From Trueperaceae bacterium (GTDB taxonomy: Bacteria > Deinococcota > Deinococci > Deinococcales > Trueperaceae): a DNA stretch of 32,537 nt. The stretch is taken from positions 1-32,537 of the forward strand of contig JAABSI010000029.1 of assembly GCA_011390455.1 (NCBI GenBank). The letters run 5' to 3'. The notes beneath the pieces are model-generated. The model was not told where the DNA came from. It saw nothing but the letters and a program-made list of their open reading frames with translations, and made no database searches. The position numbers were made by a program, and so were the translations under genes. Every line of letters begins with the position of its first letter. The first letter of the stretch is position 1. Below are positions 15,686 to 22,379 of this stretch, piece by piece.

Positions 15686-16105
15686 TCAGGGCACCCGGAA
15701 CGGGTCCACGACCGTCAAGTCGCCGATGCGCTGCCCGTGCTGGAGGTCCTCGCTGAGCAGGCGGGTGCAGCCGGCGTCCCGTGCCGCGGCGACGACGAGC
15801 GCGTCGTAGAAGGAGAACCCATACCGTTCGCGGATCTCGAGCGCTCCTACGAAGAGCTCCGGGCTCGGCCCGAGGCGCCACAGGGGGGCCAGCACGCTGT
15901 CGAGGAACCGGCGAGCGTCCGACGGCGAGGCCCCGAGCTTGCGCGTGAGCACGTTCAGAGATTCCTGCACCACCTGGTAGCTCACCACGCCGGTGCCAGC
16001 GGCCAGCGCGTCCGCGATCAGGCGCTCGGCGGTGGCTCGTTTGCGGTCGTCCACCTCGTCGAACAGGTAGACGAAGACGTTCGTGTCGAGGAAGTCAGCG
16101 CTCAT
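15686..16105 (-). CDS. vapC: PIN-domain ribonuclease toxin (VapC-like)
   Basis: Predicted Mg2+-dependent RNase toxin of a type II system, 139 aa, the usual VapC size. The PIN acidic residues are visible: Asp7 in FLDTNVFVYLFD, Glu in SYQVVQESLNVL, Asp in SFYDALVVAAA, and a fourth acidic site in LLSEDLQHG. These coordinate the metal in known VapC proteins, which cut tRNA or rRNA. The ATG at 16105 is chosen because MSADFLDTN begins the PIN fold directly; the upstream in-frame residues belong to the antitoxin region. The gene overlaps the antitoxin gene by 11 bp, an arrangement that couples the two products. It is likely autoregulated with the antitoxin through the inverted repeat at 16336-16365. 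Confidence 0.9.
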   Translation of the reverse strand: MSADFLDTNVFVYLFDEVDDRKRATAERLIADALAAGTGVVSYQVVQESLNVLTRKLGASPSDARRFLDSVLAPLWRLGPSPELFVGALEIRERYGFSFYDALVVAAARDAGCTRLLSEDLQHGQRIGDLTVVDPFRVP

Positions 16106-16322
16106 TCGCCTCGTCGCGCGTGAAGTGGCGTCCTCCCGTGCGCACCGTGCGTCGGAGGTCGGCCACGACGTCCATGGCGGCCCGCGCACGCTCGTCGCGC
16201 GCGGCGTACGCCTCGAGCCACAGGCGGAACTGCTCGTTGAGGGTCGTCCGCTCGCGCTGGGCGCGCTCCCGGGCAGCCTCGATGAGGCGCTCGTCGGCGC
16301 TGAAGGTCACGTTGCGCATCAT
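16095..16322 (-). CDS. vapB: VapB-like antitoxin (ribbon-helix-helix type)
   Basis: Small DNA-binding antitoxin, 75 aa. The N-terminus MMRNVTFSADERLIEAARERA has the alternating strand and helix pattern of a ribbon-helix-helix fold, followed by a helical, charged segment. The C-terminus (about 50-75, TVRTGGRHFTRDEANER) is the likely flexible toxin-binding tail. The start is placed at ATG 16322, with TACCTT ending 7 nt upstream; ATG 16319 is the adjacent alternative. A longer frame from 16367 would read through the inverted-repeat operator and is rejected. It overlaps the toxin gene by 11 bp. The VapB label rests on the adjacent PIN toxin as much as on its own sequence. Confidence 0.85.
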   Translation of the reverse strand: MMRNVTFSADERLIEAARERAQRERTTLNEQFRLWLEAYAARDERARAAMDVVADLRRTVRTGGRHFTRDEANER

Positions 16323-16329
16323 GGCGCTC

Positions 16330-16335
16330 AAGGTA
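16330..16335 (-). promoter_or_regulatory. -10 hexamer TACCTT of the vapBC operon
   Basis: Minus-strand TACCTT ends 7 nt before the ATG at 16322 and touches the 30-bp inverted repeat at 16336-16365, which would cover the -35 region. Confidence 0.6.
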
Positions 16336-16365
16336 GCACGACGCTCGTGCACACGAGCGTCGTGC
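16336..16365. promoter_or_regulatory. Perfect 14-bp inverted repeat, probable VapBC operator
   Basis: GCACGACGCTCGTG, a CA centre, then its exact reverse complement CACGAGCGTCGTGC. The repeat abuts the -10 of vapB and spans positions about -14 to -43 relative to the predicted start. Type II toxin-antitoxin complexes usually bind such palindromes to repress their own operon. Being 14 of 14 bp perfect, it is unlikely to be chance. Confidence 0.75.
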
Positions 16366-16536
16366 ACGCCCCCCGTGCCCTACCGCCGCGGTGGTGGCCC
16401 CGCCCGGTCCAGGCGAGCCGCGGGTCGTCCGGCCCGACCCAGGAGGTACGCGGCGGCGCGCTCGTGGTCGCGCTGCGGCGGCAGCCTGTCCGCCGTGCCC
16501 CGAGGCCGCCTCTCGTGCCTCCGTCGCCGAGGAGCC
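16366..16536. other. 171-bp gap without a recognisable gene
   Basis: This lies between the vapBC operator and the end of the amine oxidase gene. On the minus strand a stretch reads PPQRDHERAAAYLLGRAGRP in an open frame, but it has no start, no terminus and no family I can name. No T-tract terminator is visible. Confidence 0.4.
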
Positions 16537-17799
16537 TCAGCCGCTGATCGAGGAGCCGCCCGCGCGCGCCCGCAGCCGCCGCGCGACGTCGCGCGCGACC
16601 GCCTCGCCCGAGAGCCGCGCCCCGCCGGCCGTCTGCATCAACCCACCCGCGAGCGCCTCGCCGGCGAACCAGAGGCGATCGGCGACCGGCTCCGCGAGCC
16701 TTCTGCGGGCGTCGGCGGCCCCGGGCGCCGCGACCGCGTAGGCACCGCGCACGAACGGCTCGGCCGACCAGTTCGTCATGGTGCCGTGCCCCAGGTGCTT
16801 CCGGACGTCGCTGCCGAAGAGCCCCTCGAGGCGTCCACCGACGAAGTCGACCGCCGCCGCTGGCCCGGCGGCCTCGAGCTCCCAGGCGAAGTCGCCGCCG
16901 ACGAAGCCGACGATCAGGTCGAGGTCGAAGGGGAAGCAGAGCAGGTAGAGATCGTGGCGGGCATGGCCGACGGCCAGCACGTCGGTGAAGGGCGCGAGGC
17001 CGAGGCGCGTGCCGGAGACGCGGATCGGGACCTTGGTCAGGAGCCCCATCGGCAGGTCGAAGATCGCTTTCTGGTGCGCCTCCGGCAGCTTCGGCCCGAA
17101 GCGCACGCCGTCGAAGGCGAGCACGCCCGTGGAGACGGTCACGATCGCCGCCTGGGCGCGGAGCGTGCCGCGGTCGGTCTCGACGTCGACGCCGGGCCCG
17201 TCCCAGCGGATGCGCCGCACGGGGCAGCCGAGAGTGACCGGCACGTCGCGCCCCCAGTGGGCGACCAGCGCGCCGAAGCCCTCGCGGGTGAAGTAGTTGG
17301 GGTCGAGGTCTTCGGCCTCGCGGAAGTCGGCGACCGAGATCTCGTCGTCGTCCTTGCCGAAGTCCATCGGCCCGTTGTAGGTGGCGATCGCGTCCTCGAC
17401 GTGGCAGGCGCTGGCGAGCGAGGCCAGCCGGTCGTCGGGGCCGTCGTGCTGCTCGATGGCCGCCTGCAGACGGGCCTCGGCGTCGAGGAGGCCGGCGACC
17501 TCATCGCGGGTGGCTCGCCGATCACCGAAGTAGAGGTGGTCGAGCGCCATGTCGTGGTGCTGCAGGGTCCAGCCGGCCGCCTGGGCGTCCCGGAAGAAGG
17601 GGTTGCGGTCGGCGGCGTGCAGCCAGGCGCAGCCGACGTCGAAGGGCACCCCGAACTCGCGCGATTCCGTGTGCGCTCGACCGCCGATGCGCCCGAGCGC
17701 CTCGACGACCACGCAGTCCACGCCCTCGGCCATCAGCGCCTTCGCCGCGCTGAGGCCCGCGGCCCCCGCGCCCACCACCACGATGTCGGTCTCGGTCAT
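16537..17799 (-). CDS. Flavin-containing amine oxidase family protein
   Basis: FAD-dependent oxidase/dehydrogenase of the monoamine/polyamine oxidase superfamily, 420 aa. Features: dinucleotide-binding motif IVVVGAGAAGLSAAKAL followed by EALGRIGGRAHT (the GG doublet), an internal FAD/substrate segment VTVSTGVLAF, the C-terminal NWSAEPFVRGAYAVA block and the FAD-closing motif LWFAGEALAG. These are ordered as in flavin amine oxidases. The substrate is unknown; polyamines and aromatic amines are possible. The ATG at 17799 is preferred over the longer frame (17847) because GGAGG (17807-17811 complement) sits 7 nt upstream. It follows an XRE regulator gene after 44 bp on the same strand, so the two probably form an operon. 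That gap contains an inverted repeat covering the SD. Confidence 0.88.
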   Translation of the reverse strand: MTETDIVVVGAGAAGLSAAKALMAEGVDCVVVEALGRIGGRAHTESREFGVPFDVGCAWLHAADRNPFFRDAQAAGWTLQHHDMALDHLYFGDRRATRDEVAGLLDAEARLQAAIEQHDGPDDRLASLASACHVEDAIATYNGPMDFGKDDDEISVADFREAEDLDPNYFTREGFGALVAHWGRDVPVTLGCPVRRIRWDGPGVDVETDRGTLRAQAAIVTVSTGVLAFDGVRFGPKLPEAHQKAIFDLPMGLLTKVPIRVSGTRLGLAPFTDVLAVGHARHDLYLLCFPFDLDLIVGFVGGDFAWELEAAGPAAAVDFVGGRLEGLFGSDVRKHLGHGTMTNWSAEPFVRGAYAVAAPGAADARRRLAEPVADRLWFAGEALAGGLMQTAGGARLSGEAVARDVARRLRARAGGSSISG

Positions 17800-17806
17800 C
17801 GCATCG

Positions 17807-17831
17807 CCTCCACGATCGGGTTCCGTGGAGG
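17807..17831 (-). promoter_or_regulatory. Hairpin that would sequester the amine oxidase ribosome-binding site
   Basis: CCTCCACG (17807-17814) and CGTGGAGG (17824-17831) are perfect 8-bp arms with a 9-nt loop. On the minus-strand mRNA the GGAGG Shine-Dalgarno element of the amine oxidase gene falls in the 3' arm, so folding would hide it. It may alternatively be a protein-binding site or a weak intercistronic terminator. Confidence 0.45.
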
Positions 17832-17843
17832 ATAGCGGGCGCG

Positions 17844-18641
17844 TCACGTTCGAGGCTGTGACGCGTCGTCCTTCCCGAAGGCCGTGGCGACCACCGCCTC
17901 GGACGCCCCGTCCAGCGGCACCAGCAGCTCCACCTCGAACTGCTCCGCCAGCGCGTCGTGCACCGAGACCCAGCGGCCGTGGAGCGAGGTGAAGCGCATG
18001 CGGGCACCATCGGGGAGCTGCACGTCGATGGGCACGTAGACGGGCACCTCGTCCGTTCCGCCCAGCACGCCGGCGACGTGATCGAAGCGGCCTGCGGCGA
18101 CGGCGGCTTCGAGGGCCGCGCGGACCATGGGTGACCGACGCGCTACCTCCTGGATGCGCGTGTAGAAGCTTCCACTCGCCTGCTCCCAGTTGGTAACCAC
18201 CGCGCGGAAGTCCGGCGACAGGAGCAGGGCGTACATGTTCGTCACGCCGCCGAACGAGGCGATCATGCGGTCGGCGGGCCGGTTGGTGCGCAAGAAGCTC
18301 CAGTCGCGGTCGACGACGAACGCGGGGAACGGCCAGTGGCGCAGCACCTGGCTCGCCATGAGGTCGAGGGTCGCCTGCAGCTCGGCGCCGTGCAGCGTGC
18401 GGGTCGGGTAGGGGTTTCGGAAACCCGACGCGTGGAACAGCGACGCCCGCTGCGCCGCCGTGAGGGGCAGACCCGAGACGATGCGGCCGAGCATCTCGCG
18501 CGTCAGCGACGAGCGCCCCGTCTCGAGGAACGACACGTGCCGCTGGGTCGTCCCCACGGCGTGCGCGACGGCTTCCTGGCTGAGGGCGAGCGCACCGCGC
18601 ACCGCGCGCAGCGCGGGGCCGAAGTCATCGGAGTGATTCAT
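17844..18641 (-). CDS. XRE-family regulator with MmyB-like ligand-binding domain
   Basis: Transcription factor, 265 aa. N-terminal HTH_3 domain about 8-65 (LRAVRGALALSQEAVAHAVGTTQRHVSFLETGRSSLTREML), the classical Cro/C1 fold. A C-terminal domain about 95-255 carries the phrases NPYPTRTLHG, PAFVVDRDWSFLRTNRPADRM and TSLHGRWVSVHDALAEQFEVELLVPLD, typical of the MmyB-like ligand-binding domain (MLTR_LBD), which in relatives binds fatty-acid-like ligands. ATG 18641 has GGAGG 8 nt upstream; ATG 18647 is only 2 nt from it and is less likely. It is divergent from the membrane/FAS1 pair, with 107 bp between, and lies directly upstream of the amine oxidase gene, its probable target along with itself. 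Confidence 0.88.
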   Translation of the reverse strand: MNHSDDFGPALRAVRGALALSQEAVAHAVGTTQRHVSFLETGRSSLTREMLGRIVSGLPLTAAQRASLFHASGFRNPYPTRTLHGAELQATLDLMASQVLRHWPFPAFVVDRDWSFLRTNRPADRMIASFGGVTNMYALLLSPDFRAVVTNWEQASGSFYTRIQEVARRSPMVRAALEAAVAAGRFDHVAGVLGGTDEVPVYVPIDVQLPDGARMRFTSLHGRWVSVHDALAEQFEVELLVPLDGASEAVVATAFGKDDASQPRT

Positions 18642-18656
18642 CGACATTCCCTCCAG

Positions 18657-18719
18657 CGGAATAGAGATCATTCCCGCACCGAGGTACAAGGCTAGCACCC
18701 CGGCGCACCCGCTGCCGGG
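18657..18719. promoter_or_regulatory. Divergent intergenic region with inverted repeats
   Basis: The XRE promoter (-10 TAGCCT at 18689-18694, minus) is flanked by two short inverted repeats. GGAAT-N7-ATTCC (18658-18674) lies in its initial transcribed region, and CCCGGC-N9-GCCGGG (18699-18719) lies over its -35 region. On the minus strand GGGAATG occurs twice, about two helical turns apart. These are candidate operators; no single site stands out. Confidence 0.35.
18689..18694 (-). promoter_or_regulatory. -10 hexamer TAGCCT for the XRE gene
   Basis: Minus-strand GTGC-TAGCCT. The predicted start is near 18682, giving a leader of about 40 nt with an SD. The same ten-base string (AGGCTAGCAC on the + strand) occurs upstream of the NTF2-like gene at 22881. 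Confidence 0.45.
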
Positions 18720-18748
18720 CGTCGCCACGGCGAACCTCTGGAGGACCC

Positions 18749-19282
18749 ATGACCATCTCGCTGATGTCCACCCTCGGACTGCTCTTCTGCCTAGCCCCCG
18801 CCGCCGTCCACGGAGCGGAACTCGTCTCCCCGATGCTCTCGCGGTGGGTGATCCGGTTCGTCCTCCCGTTCTTCGGCCCCGGCGTACCGAGCACTGCCTC
18901 CGCGCTGACCTATCAGGAGCAACTCGCGATGCTGGACGCGGCGCGGAGCGCGGGACCCAGCGGGAAGAAGCAGGCGGTCGAGGACTACGTCTTCCTGATG
19001 CTCTTCGAACAGCGGCAAGGCGCGCTGGCCTTCCTCGCCGTCGCCGTGGGGGTCGTCTACGCGATCGGGCTTCCGCTCGAGGCGCGGGTGCCGCTCCACC
19101 TCGTCTTCGGCGTGATGGCGGTGTTCTTCGCGCTCGTGAACGCCAACCACGCGGGGGTGCCCTTCCTCGGTCGCCACCCCCGGGTGTCGCGCCACGGCAA
19201 GCACGTCGGCATCGTGTTCGCCGCCTTCTGGGCGGTCACGGCGGGGCTCAACGGCCTCGCGTTCCTCGGCGGTACCGCGTGA
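18749..19282 (+). CDS. Membrane protein of unknown function (4 TM)
   Basis: Protein of 177 aa. The N-terminus MTISLMSTLGLLFCLAPAAV is a hydrophobic segment without a clear cleavage site. Further segments lie around 90-110 (ALAFLAVAVGVVYAIGL), 115-135 (PLHLVFGVMAVFFALVNA) and 153-172. A positively charged, histidine-rich loop (LGRHPRVSRHGKHVG) lies between the last two. No family recognised. The ATG at 18749 has GGAGG 4 nt upstream. Its stop overlaps the GTG of the FAS1 gene (GTGA), so the two are probably translated together and may work together at the membrane. It is divergent from the XRE regulator gene, which may control it. Confidence 0.75.
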   Translation: MTISLMSTLGLLFCLAPAAVHGAELVSPMLSRWVIRFVLPFFGPGVPSTASALTYQEQLAMLDAARSAGPSGKKQAVEDYVFLMLFEQRQGALAFLAVAVGVVYAIGLPLEARVPLHLVFGVMAVFFALVNANHAGVPFLGRHPRVSRHGKHVGIVFAAFWAVTAGLNGLAFLGGTA

Positions 19283-20064
19283 ACGAGGTCACGACGCCCG
19301 CACGACAGACGGCCGCGACGGCACGACGTCCGCTCGCCCTCGCGATCGCCACCGTCGGCCTCCTCGCCGCGCCGCTTCCTGCGGCCGTCGCCCAGGTCGA
19401 CGCGCCATCGGCGGCGGCGATCCGCAGCGAGGGCTACGCGTTCGTCTGCGAGAACGAAGGCATCGGCCTCAGCATCGTCGACGTCCTCCGAGCCAGCGGA
19501 GACCACGGCACCTTCCTCCGCTTGACCGCCGAACACGATCCCGAGGGCTTCGCGATCCTCGCCGACCCCGAGCTCGCGGACAAGACGGTCTGGGCGCCGA
19601 CGGACGCGGCCTTCTCGGAGCTCGGCGAGACCCTGGTGAGCCTGTCGGAGACCGAGATCAGGCGGGTGCTCGGGTACCACGTCACGCCCCCGAGAAGAAC
19701 CCCCGAGGGTCCGTACCCGATCGTCACGCCGCAGTTCCTCGCCGATGGCGGCGAGGTCGTCCACCAGACCCGCACCGGCATCCTCACCGGCTCCGATCAG
19801 CGCGTGCGCACCCGAGTGGAGGGTGGCGAGCTCACCGTCGAGGACGCCGTCATCTTGCCCACCTCGTGGTGCACCCAGGCGGGTTCCGTGTTCTCCATCG
19901 ACCGGGTGATCGTGGATGCATCGCCGCCGTCCCTGGTGGAACGCGTCATCTACGCCGTGTTCTTCCGACACCCGTACGCCTCCCTGGTCGGATTGGGCGC
20001 CGTCATCGCCGGCCCCATCCTGCTTCTGCGAAAGCGGAGGAGGGCGGTCGATCCTCCGAGGTGA
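19279..20064 (+). CDS. Fasciclin (FAS1) domain protein with C-terminal membrane anchor
   Basis: Surface or periplasmic protein, 261 aa. The N-terminus has an Arg-containing lead and a hydrophobic run ending AAVAQVDA, a likely signal peptide. A single FAS1 domain lies about 55-215, with the H1-like block TVWAPTDAAFSEL, the YHVTP motif (YH is the conserved pair before the second strand) and SIDRVIVD at the end. A cysteine near each end (FVCENEG and TSWCTQAG) could form a disulfide. The C-terminus (HPYASLVGLGAVIAGPILLL followed by RKRRR) is a single membrane span with a basic tail, so the FAS1 domain faces outward. FAS1 domains mediate adhesion. The GTG start overlaps the stop of the upstream membrane protein gene. 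It converges on the GH13 gene across 40 bp. Confidence 0.87.
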   Translation: MNEVTTPARQTAATARRPLALAIATVGLLAAPLPAAVAQVDAPSAAAIRSEGYAFVCENEGIGLSIVDVLRASGDHGTFLRLTAEHDPEGFAILADPELADKTVWAPTDAAFSELGETLVSLSETEIRRVLGYHVTPPRRTPEGPYPIVTPQFLADGGEVVHQTRTGILTGSDQRVRTRVEGGELTVEDAVILPTSWCTQAGSVFSIDRVIVDASPPSLVERVIYAVFFRHPYASLVGLGAVIAGPILLLRKRRRAVDPPR

Positions 20065-20104
20065 CCCGCGAGGCGATCCGTTCGGTGGTGGGCTCGCCCG
20101 GCGG

Positions 20105-21823
20105 CTACAGCCGGATCACCCGCGCCTCCCACCCGCGCAGCGTCGCGCGGTCGCCCGGCGCGTCCTCCGGACGCAGGTTGCCGAGCAGCAGCTGGGCCCC
20201 GTCGGGGATCGCGACGCCGGTGCCGGCCAGCGGCAGGTCGGCGTCCGAGAGGTTGGCGACCACGAGCAGCGCTTCGTCGCCAAGCCGTCTCTCGAAGGCC
20301 CACAGGCGCTCGTGCACCGCCGCCAGCAGCCGGAAGTCGCCCAGCGCCACCACCGGCAGGTCGCGCCGGAGCGCGATCAGGCGGCGGTAGTGGTGGAACA
20401 CCGAGTCCGGGTCGGTGCGCTGCGCCTCGGCGGCGAAGGTCGCGTGGTCCGGGTGCAGCGGCAGCCACGGGGTGGCGCTGCCGAAGCCCCCGTCGGGCGC
20501 GGCGGTCCAGGGCACCGGGGTGCGCGCGTGGTCGCGGCTCTTGGCGTTCAGGCGCTCCAGGATCACCGGATCGGGCAGCCCCAAGGCGCGCGCGATGCGC
20601 ACGTAGTTCGTCGACTCCACGTCTCGGAAGGCCTCCAAGCTCGCGAAGGGGTGGTTGGGCATCCCCAGCTCCTCGCCCTGGTAGACGAACGGGGTGCCGC
20701 GGTGCAGGTGCAGGACGGTCGCGAGCGCCTTCGCGGAGCGCTCGCGCCAGGCGGGGCGGTCGTCGCCGAAGCGCGAGACGGCGCGGGGCTGGTCGTGGTT
20801 GCCGAGGTAGAGGCTGTTCCAGCCGCGCTCACCGAGCGCCTCTTGCCAGCGCGCCAGCGTCCCCTTCAGGAGGGGCAGCGGTAGCGGCCGCAGGTCGAAC
20901 TTGCTGCCCGGTTCCTGGTCCAGGGTCACGTGCTCGAAGGTGAACACCATGTCCACCTCGCGGCGCTCCGGGTCGGTGAAGGCGACTGCCTGCTCGGGGG
21001 TGACGCCGAGCATCTCGCCCACGGTCAGGAGCACGGCGCCGGCGCTGCCGAGCACCTCGCGGTGCAGCTCCTGGAGGAACTCGTGGATGCGGGGGCCGGA
21101 CTCGACGAAGGGGAAGCCGTTGCCCAGCCCGTCGGGGCCGATCTCGGTGCCGTCGCGCAGCGGCAGCTCCTTGCTGACGAGGTTGATGACGTCCATCCGG
21201 AAACCGTCGACCCCGCGCGCGAGCCACCAGCGGAGCATGGCGTACAGCGCCTCGCGCACCGGCGGGTGCTCCCAGTTCAGGTCGGGTTGCGAGGTGTCGA
21301 ACAGGTGCAGGTAGTACGCGTCGGTCGCCGCGTCGTACGTCCAGGCCGGGTCGCCGAAGTAGCCGCGCCAGTTGGTCGGCTCGGCGCCGGGCTCGCCGCC
21401 GCGGTGGCCGGGGCGCGGCGGGCGCCACCAGTACCAATCGCGCTTGGGGTCTTCGGGCGAGCGGCGCGAGGACCGGAACCACGGGTGCGCGTCGGAGGTG
21501 TGGTTCAGGACCACGTCCAGCACAAGCTTCATGCCGCGCGCGTGCAACGCGGCGATCAGCGCGTCGAGGTCGTCGAGGGTGCCGAACAGCGGGTCGACGC
21601 CCTGGTAGTCGGCGACGTCGTAACCGCCGTCGCGCATCGGCGAGGGGAAGACGGGGGAGAGCCACACCGCCTCCACGCCGAGCGCCTCGAGGTGGTCGAG
21701 GTGCGCGAGGACGCCGCGCAGGTCGCCGACCCCGTTTCCATCGGTATCCGCGAAGCTGCGCGGGTAGACCTGGTACACGGTGGCGCGGGTCCACCACGGG
21801 GCGGTCGTGGGGTCGAAAGCCAT
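20105..21823 (-). CDS. GH13 alpha-glucosidase / oligo-1,6-glucosidase
   Basis: Cytoplasmic alpha-glucan hydrolase, 572 aa, of the GH13 oligo-1,6-glucosidase/trehalose-6-phosphate hydrolase group. The TIM-barrel motifs are in order: DVVLNHTSDAHPWF (region I), GVDGFRMDVINL (nucleophile Asp211), TVGEMLGV (acid/base Glu270) and YLGNHDQPR (Asp344). QPDLNWEHPPV and the start VYQVYPRSFADTDGNGVGDL are also typical. Specificity between maltose, isomaltose and trehalose-type substrates cannot be settled by eye. The frame is open to 22222, but the ATG at 21823 gives the standard N-terminus (MAFDPTTAPWWTRATVYQVYPRSF) and has TACCGT 5 nt upstream. There are no sugar transporter or regulator genes next to it; it is divergent from the DUF3817 gene. 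Confidence 0.94.
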   Translation of the reverse strand: MAFDPTTAPWWTRATVYQVYPRSFADTDGNGVGDLRGVLAHLDHLEALGVEAVWLSPVFPSPMRDGGYDVADYQGVDPLFGTLDDLDALIAALHARGMKLVLDVVLNHTSDAHPWFRSSRRSPEDPKRDWYWWRPPRPGHRGGEPGAEPTNWRGYFGDPAWTYDAATDAYYLHLFDTSQPDLNWEHPPVREALYAMLRWWLARGVDGFRMDVINLVSKELPLRDGTEIGPDGLGNGFPFVESGPRIHEFLQELHREVLGSAGAVLLTVGEMLGVTPEQAVAFTDPERREVDMVFTFEHVTLDQEPGSKFDLRPLPLPLLKGTLARWQEALGERGWNSLYLGNHDQPRAVSRFGDDRPAWRERSAKALATVLHLHRGTPFVYQGEELGMPNHPFASLEAFRDVESTNYVRIARALGLPDPVILERLNAKSRDHARTPVPWTAAPDGGFGSATPWLPLHPDHATFAAEAQRTDPDSVFHHYRRLIALRRDLPVVALGDFRLLAAVHERLWAFERRLGDEALLVVANLSDADLPLAGTGVAIPDGAQLLLGNLRPEDAPGDRATLRGWEARVIRL

Positions 21824-21828
21824 GCGCC

Positions 21829-21834
21829 ACGGTA
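21829..21834 (-). promoter_or_regulatory. -10 hexamer TACCGT of the GH13 gene
   Basis: Minus-strand TACCGT ends 5 nt before the ATG at 21823, a leaderless arrangement that fixes the start inside a much longer open frame. Confidence 0.6.
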
Positions 21835-21899
21835 CCAATGGCCTCGTCGCGGCGGCCGGGATGGGGGCCCGACGACCGATCCCCGCAAGGGGTGCGGGG

Positions 21900-21905
21900 T
21901 AGCCT
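21900..21905 (+). promoter_or_regulatory. -10 hexamer TAGCCT of the DUF3817 gene
   Basis: TAGCCT ends 11 nt before the ATG at 21917. The predicted leader is only a few bases and there is no Shine-Dalgarno sequence. Confidence 0.5.
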
Positions 21906-21916
21906 GCGCCTCGAAC

Positions 21917-22258
21917 ATGCGTGAACCCGCCGTCGACCTCCTGCCCGTCTTCCGCATCGTCGCCCACCTCGAGGCCGTCTCCTGGACCGGCCTGCTGCTC
22001 GGCATGCTCTTCGAGCGCGTGCTCACGCAGTACGCGGAGCTGGGCGATCGGCTGGTCGCCGGCTTCGGCTCCGTCCACGGCCTGCTGGTGCTCGCCTTCG
22101 CCGGCCTCGGGATCGCGCTCGCGGTGGCGCGCCGGTGGCCGCCGAGCATGTACCTGTGGGGGTTCCTGGCCGCGCTGCTGCCGTTCGCGACCATCGTGTT
22201 CGACCGCTGGGCGTTGCGGCACGGTCGGTACGCCGTCCGCCTGGCCCGCGCGCGCTAG
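21917..22258 (+). CDS. DUF3817-family membrane protein
   Basis: Small integral membrane protein, 113 aa, with three hydrophobic segments. It fits the DUF3817 pattern: FRIVAHLEAVSWTGLLLGML (family FRxxAxxEGxS, with Ala replacing the usual Gly), VHGLLVLAFAGLGIAL, then LWGFLAALLPFATIVFDRWALR (family PFGTFxxDxxL). Function is unknown; some homologues are fused or linked to other membrane proteins. The ATG at 21917 has no SD, but TAGCCT ends 11 nt upstream. It is divergent from GH13 and converges on the NTF2-like gene and its GNAT remnant, with 16 bp between the stop codons. Confidence 0.82.
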   Translation: MREPAVDLLPVFRIVAHLEAVSWTGLLLGMLFERVLTQYAELGDRLVAGFGSVHGLLVLAFAGLGIALAVARRWPPSMYLWGFLAALLPFATIVFDRWALRHGRYAVRLARAR

Positions 22259-22274
22259 GCCCCGTCGGTCGTCG

Positions 22275-22379
22275 TCAGGCGTCGTCGTGCGCGAAGCGCT
22301 CGCGGCACCAGCCGACGTACGCGGTCGCGACCTCGCCGAAGGCGGTGAAATCCTCCGGGCTCGAGACGGTGCGGATCAC
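22275..22379 (-). pseudogene. GNAT acetyltransferase N-terminal remnant
   Basis: Directly after the TAG of the NTF2-like gene, in the same frame, a GTG opens a 34-codon stretch reading VIRTVSSPEDFTAFGEVATA then YVGWCRERFAHDDA and a TGA. This closely matches the first helix of GNAT acetyltransferases (pattern IRxVxSPEDxxAFxxLxxxYVxWCRxRY), which normally continue for over 110 residues more with the acetyl-CoA loop. Nothing further follows; the DUF3817 gene end is 16 bp away. I read it as a truncated gene. A small translated peptide, or read-through of the TAG giving an NTF2-GNAT-fragment fusion, is less likely. Confidence 0.5.

Noticed and set aside
16322..16367. Longer vapB start at 16367
   Set aside because: The extra 15 residues are encoded by the inverted repeat and the -10; ribbon-helix-helix antitoxins begin with the strand that follows ATG 16322.
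16366..16536. Minus-strand stretch reading PPQRDHERAAAYLLGR as a gene remnant
   Set aside because: It has a protein-like feel but no family match by eye, no start and no extended similarity; not enough to call.
17799..17847. Amine oxidase start at 17847
   Set aside because: The 16 added residues precede the FAD-binding strand, overlap the end of the XRE gene and lack a ribosome-binding site, whereas ATG 17799 has GGAGG 7 nt upstream.
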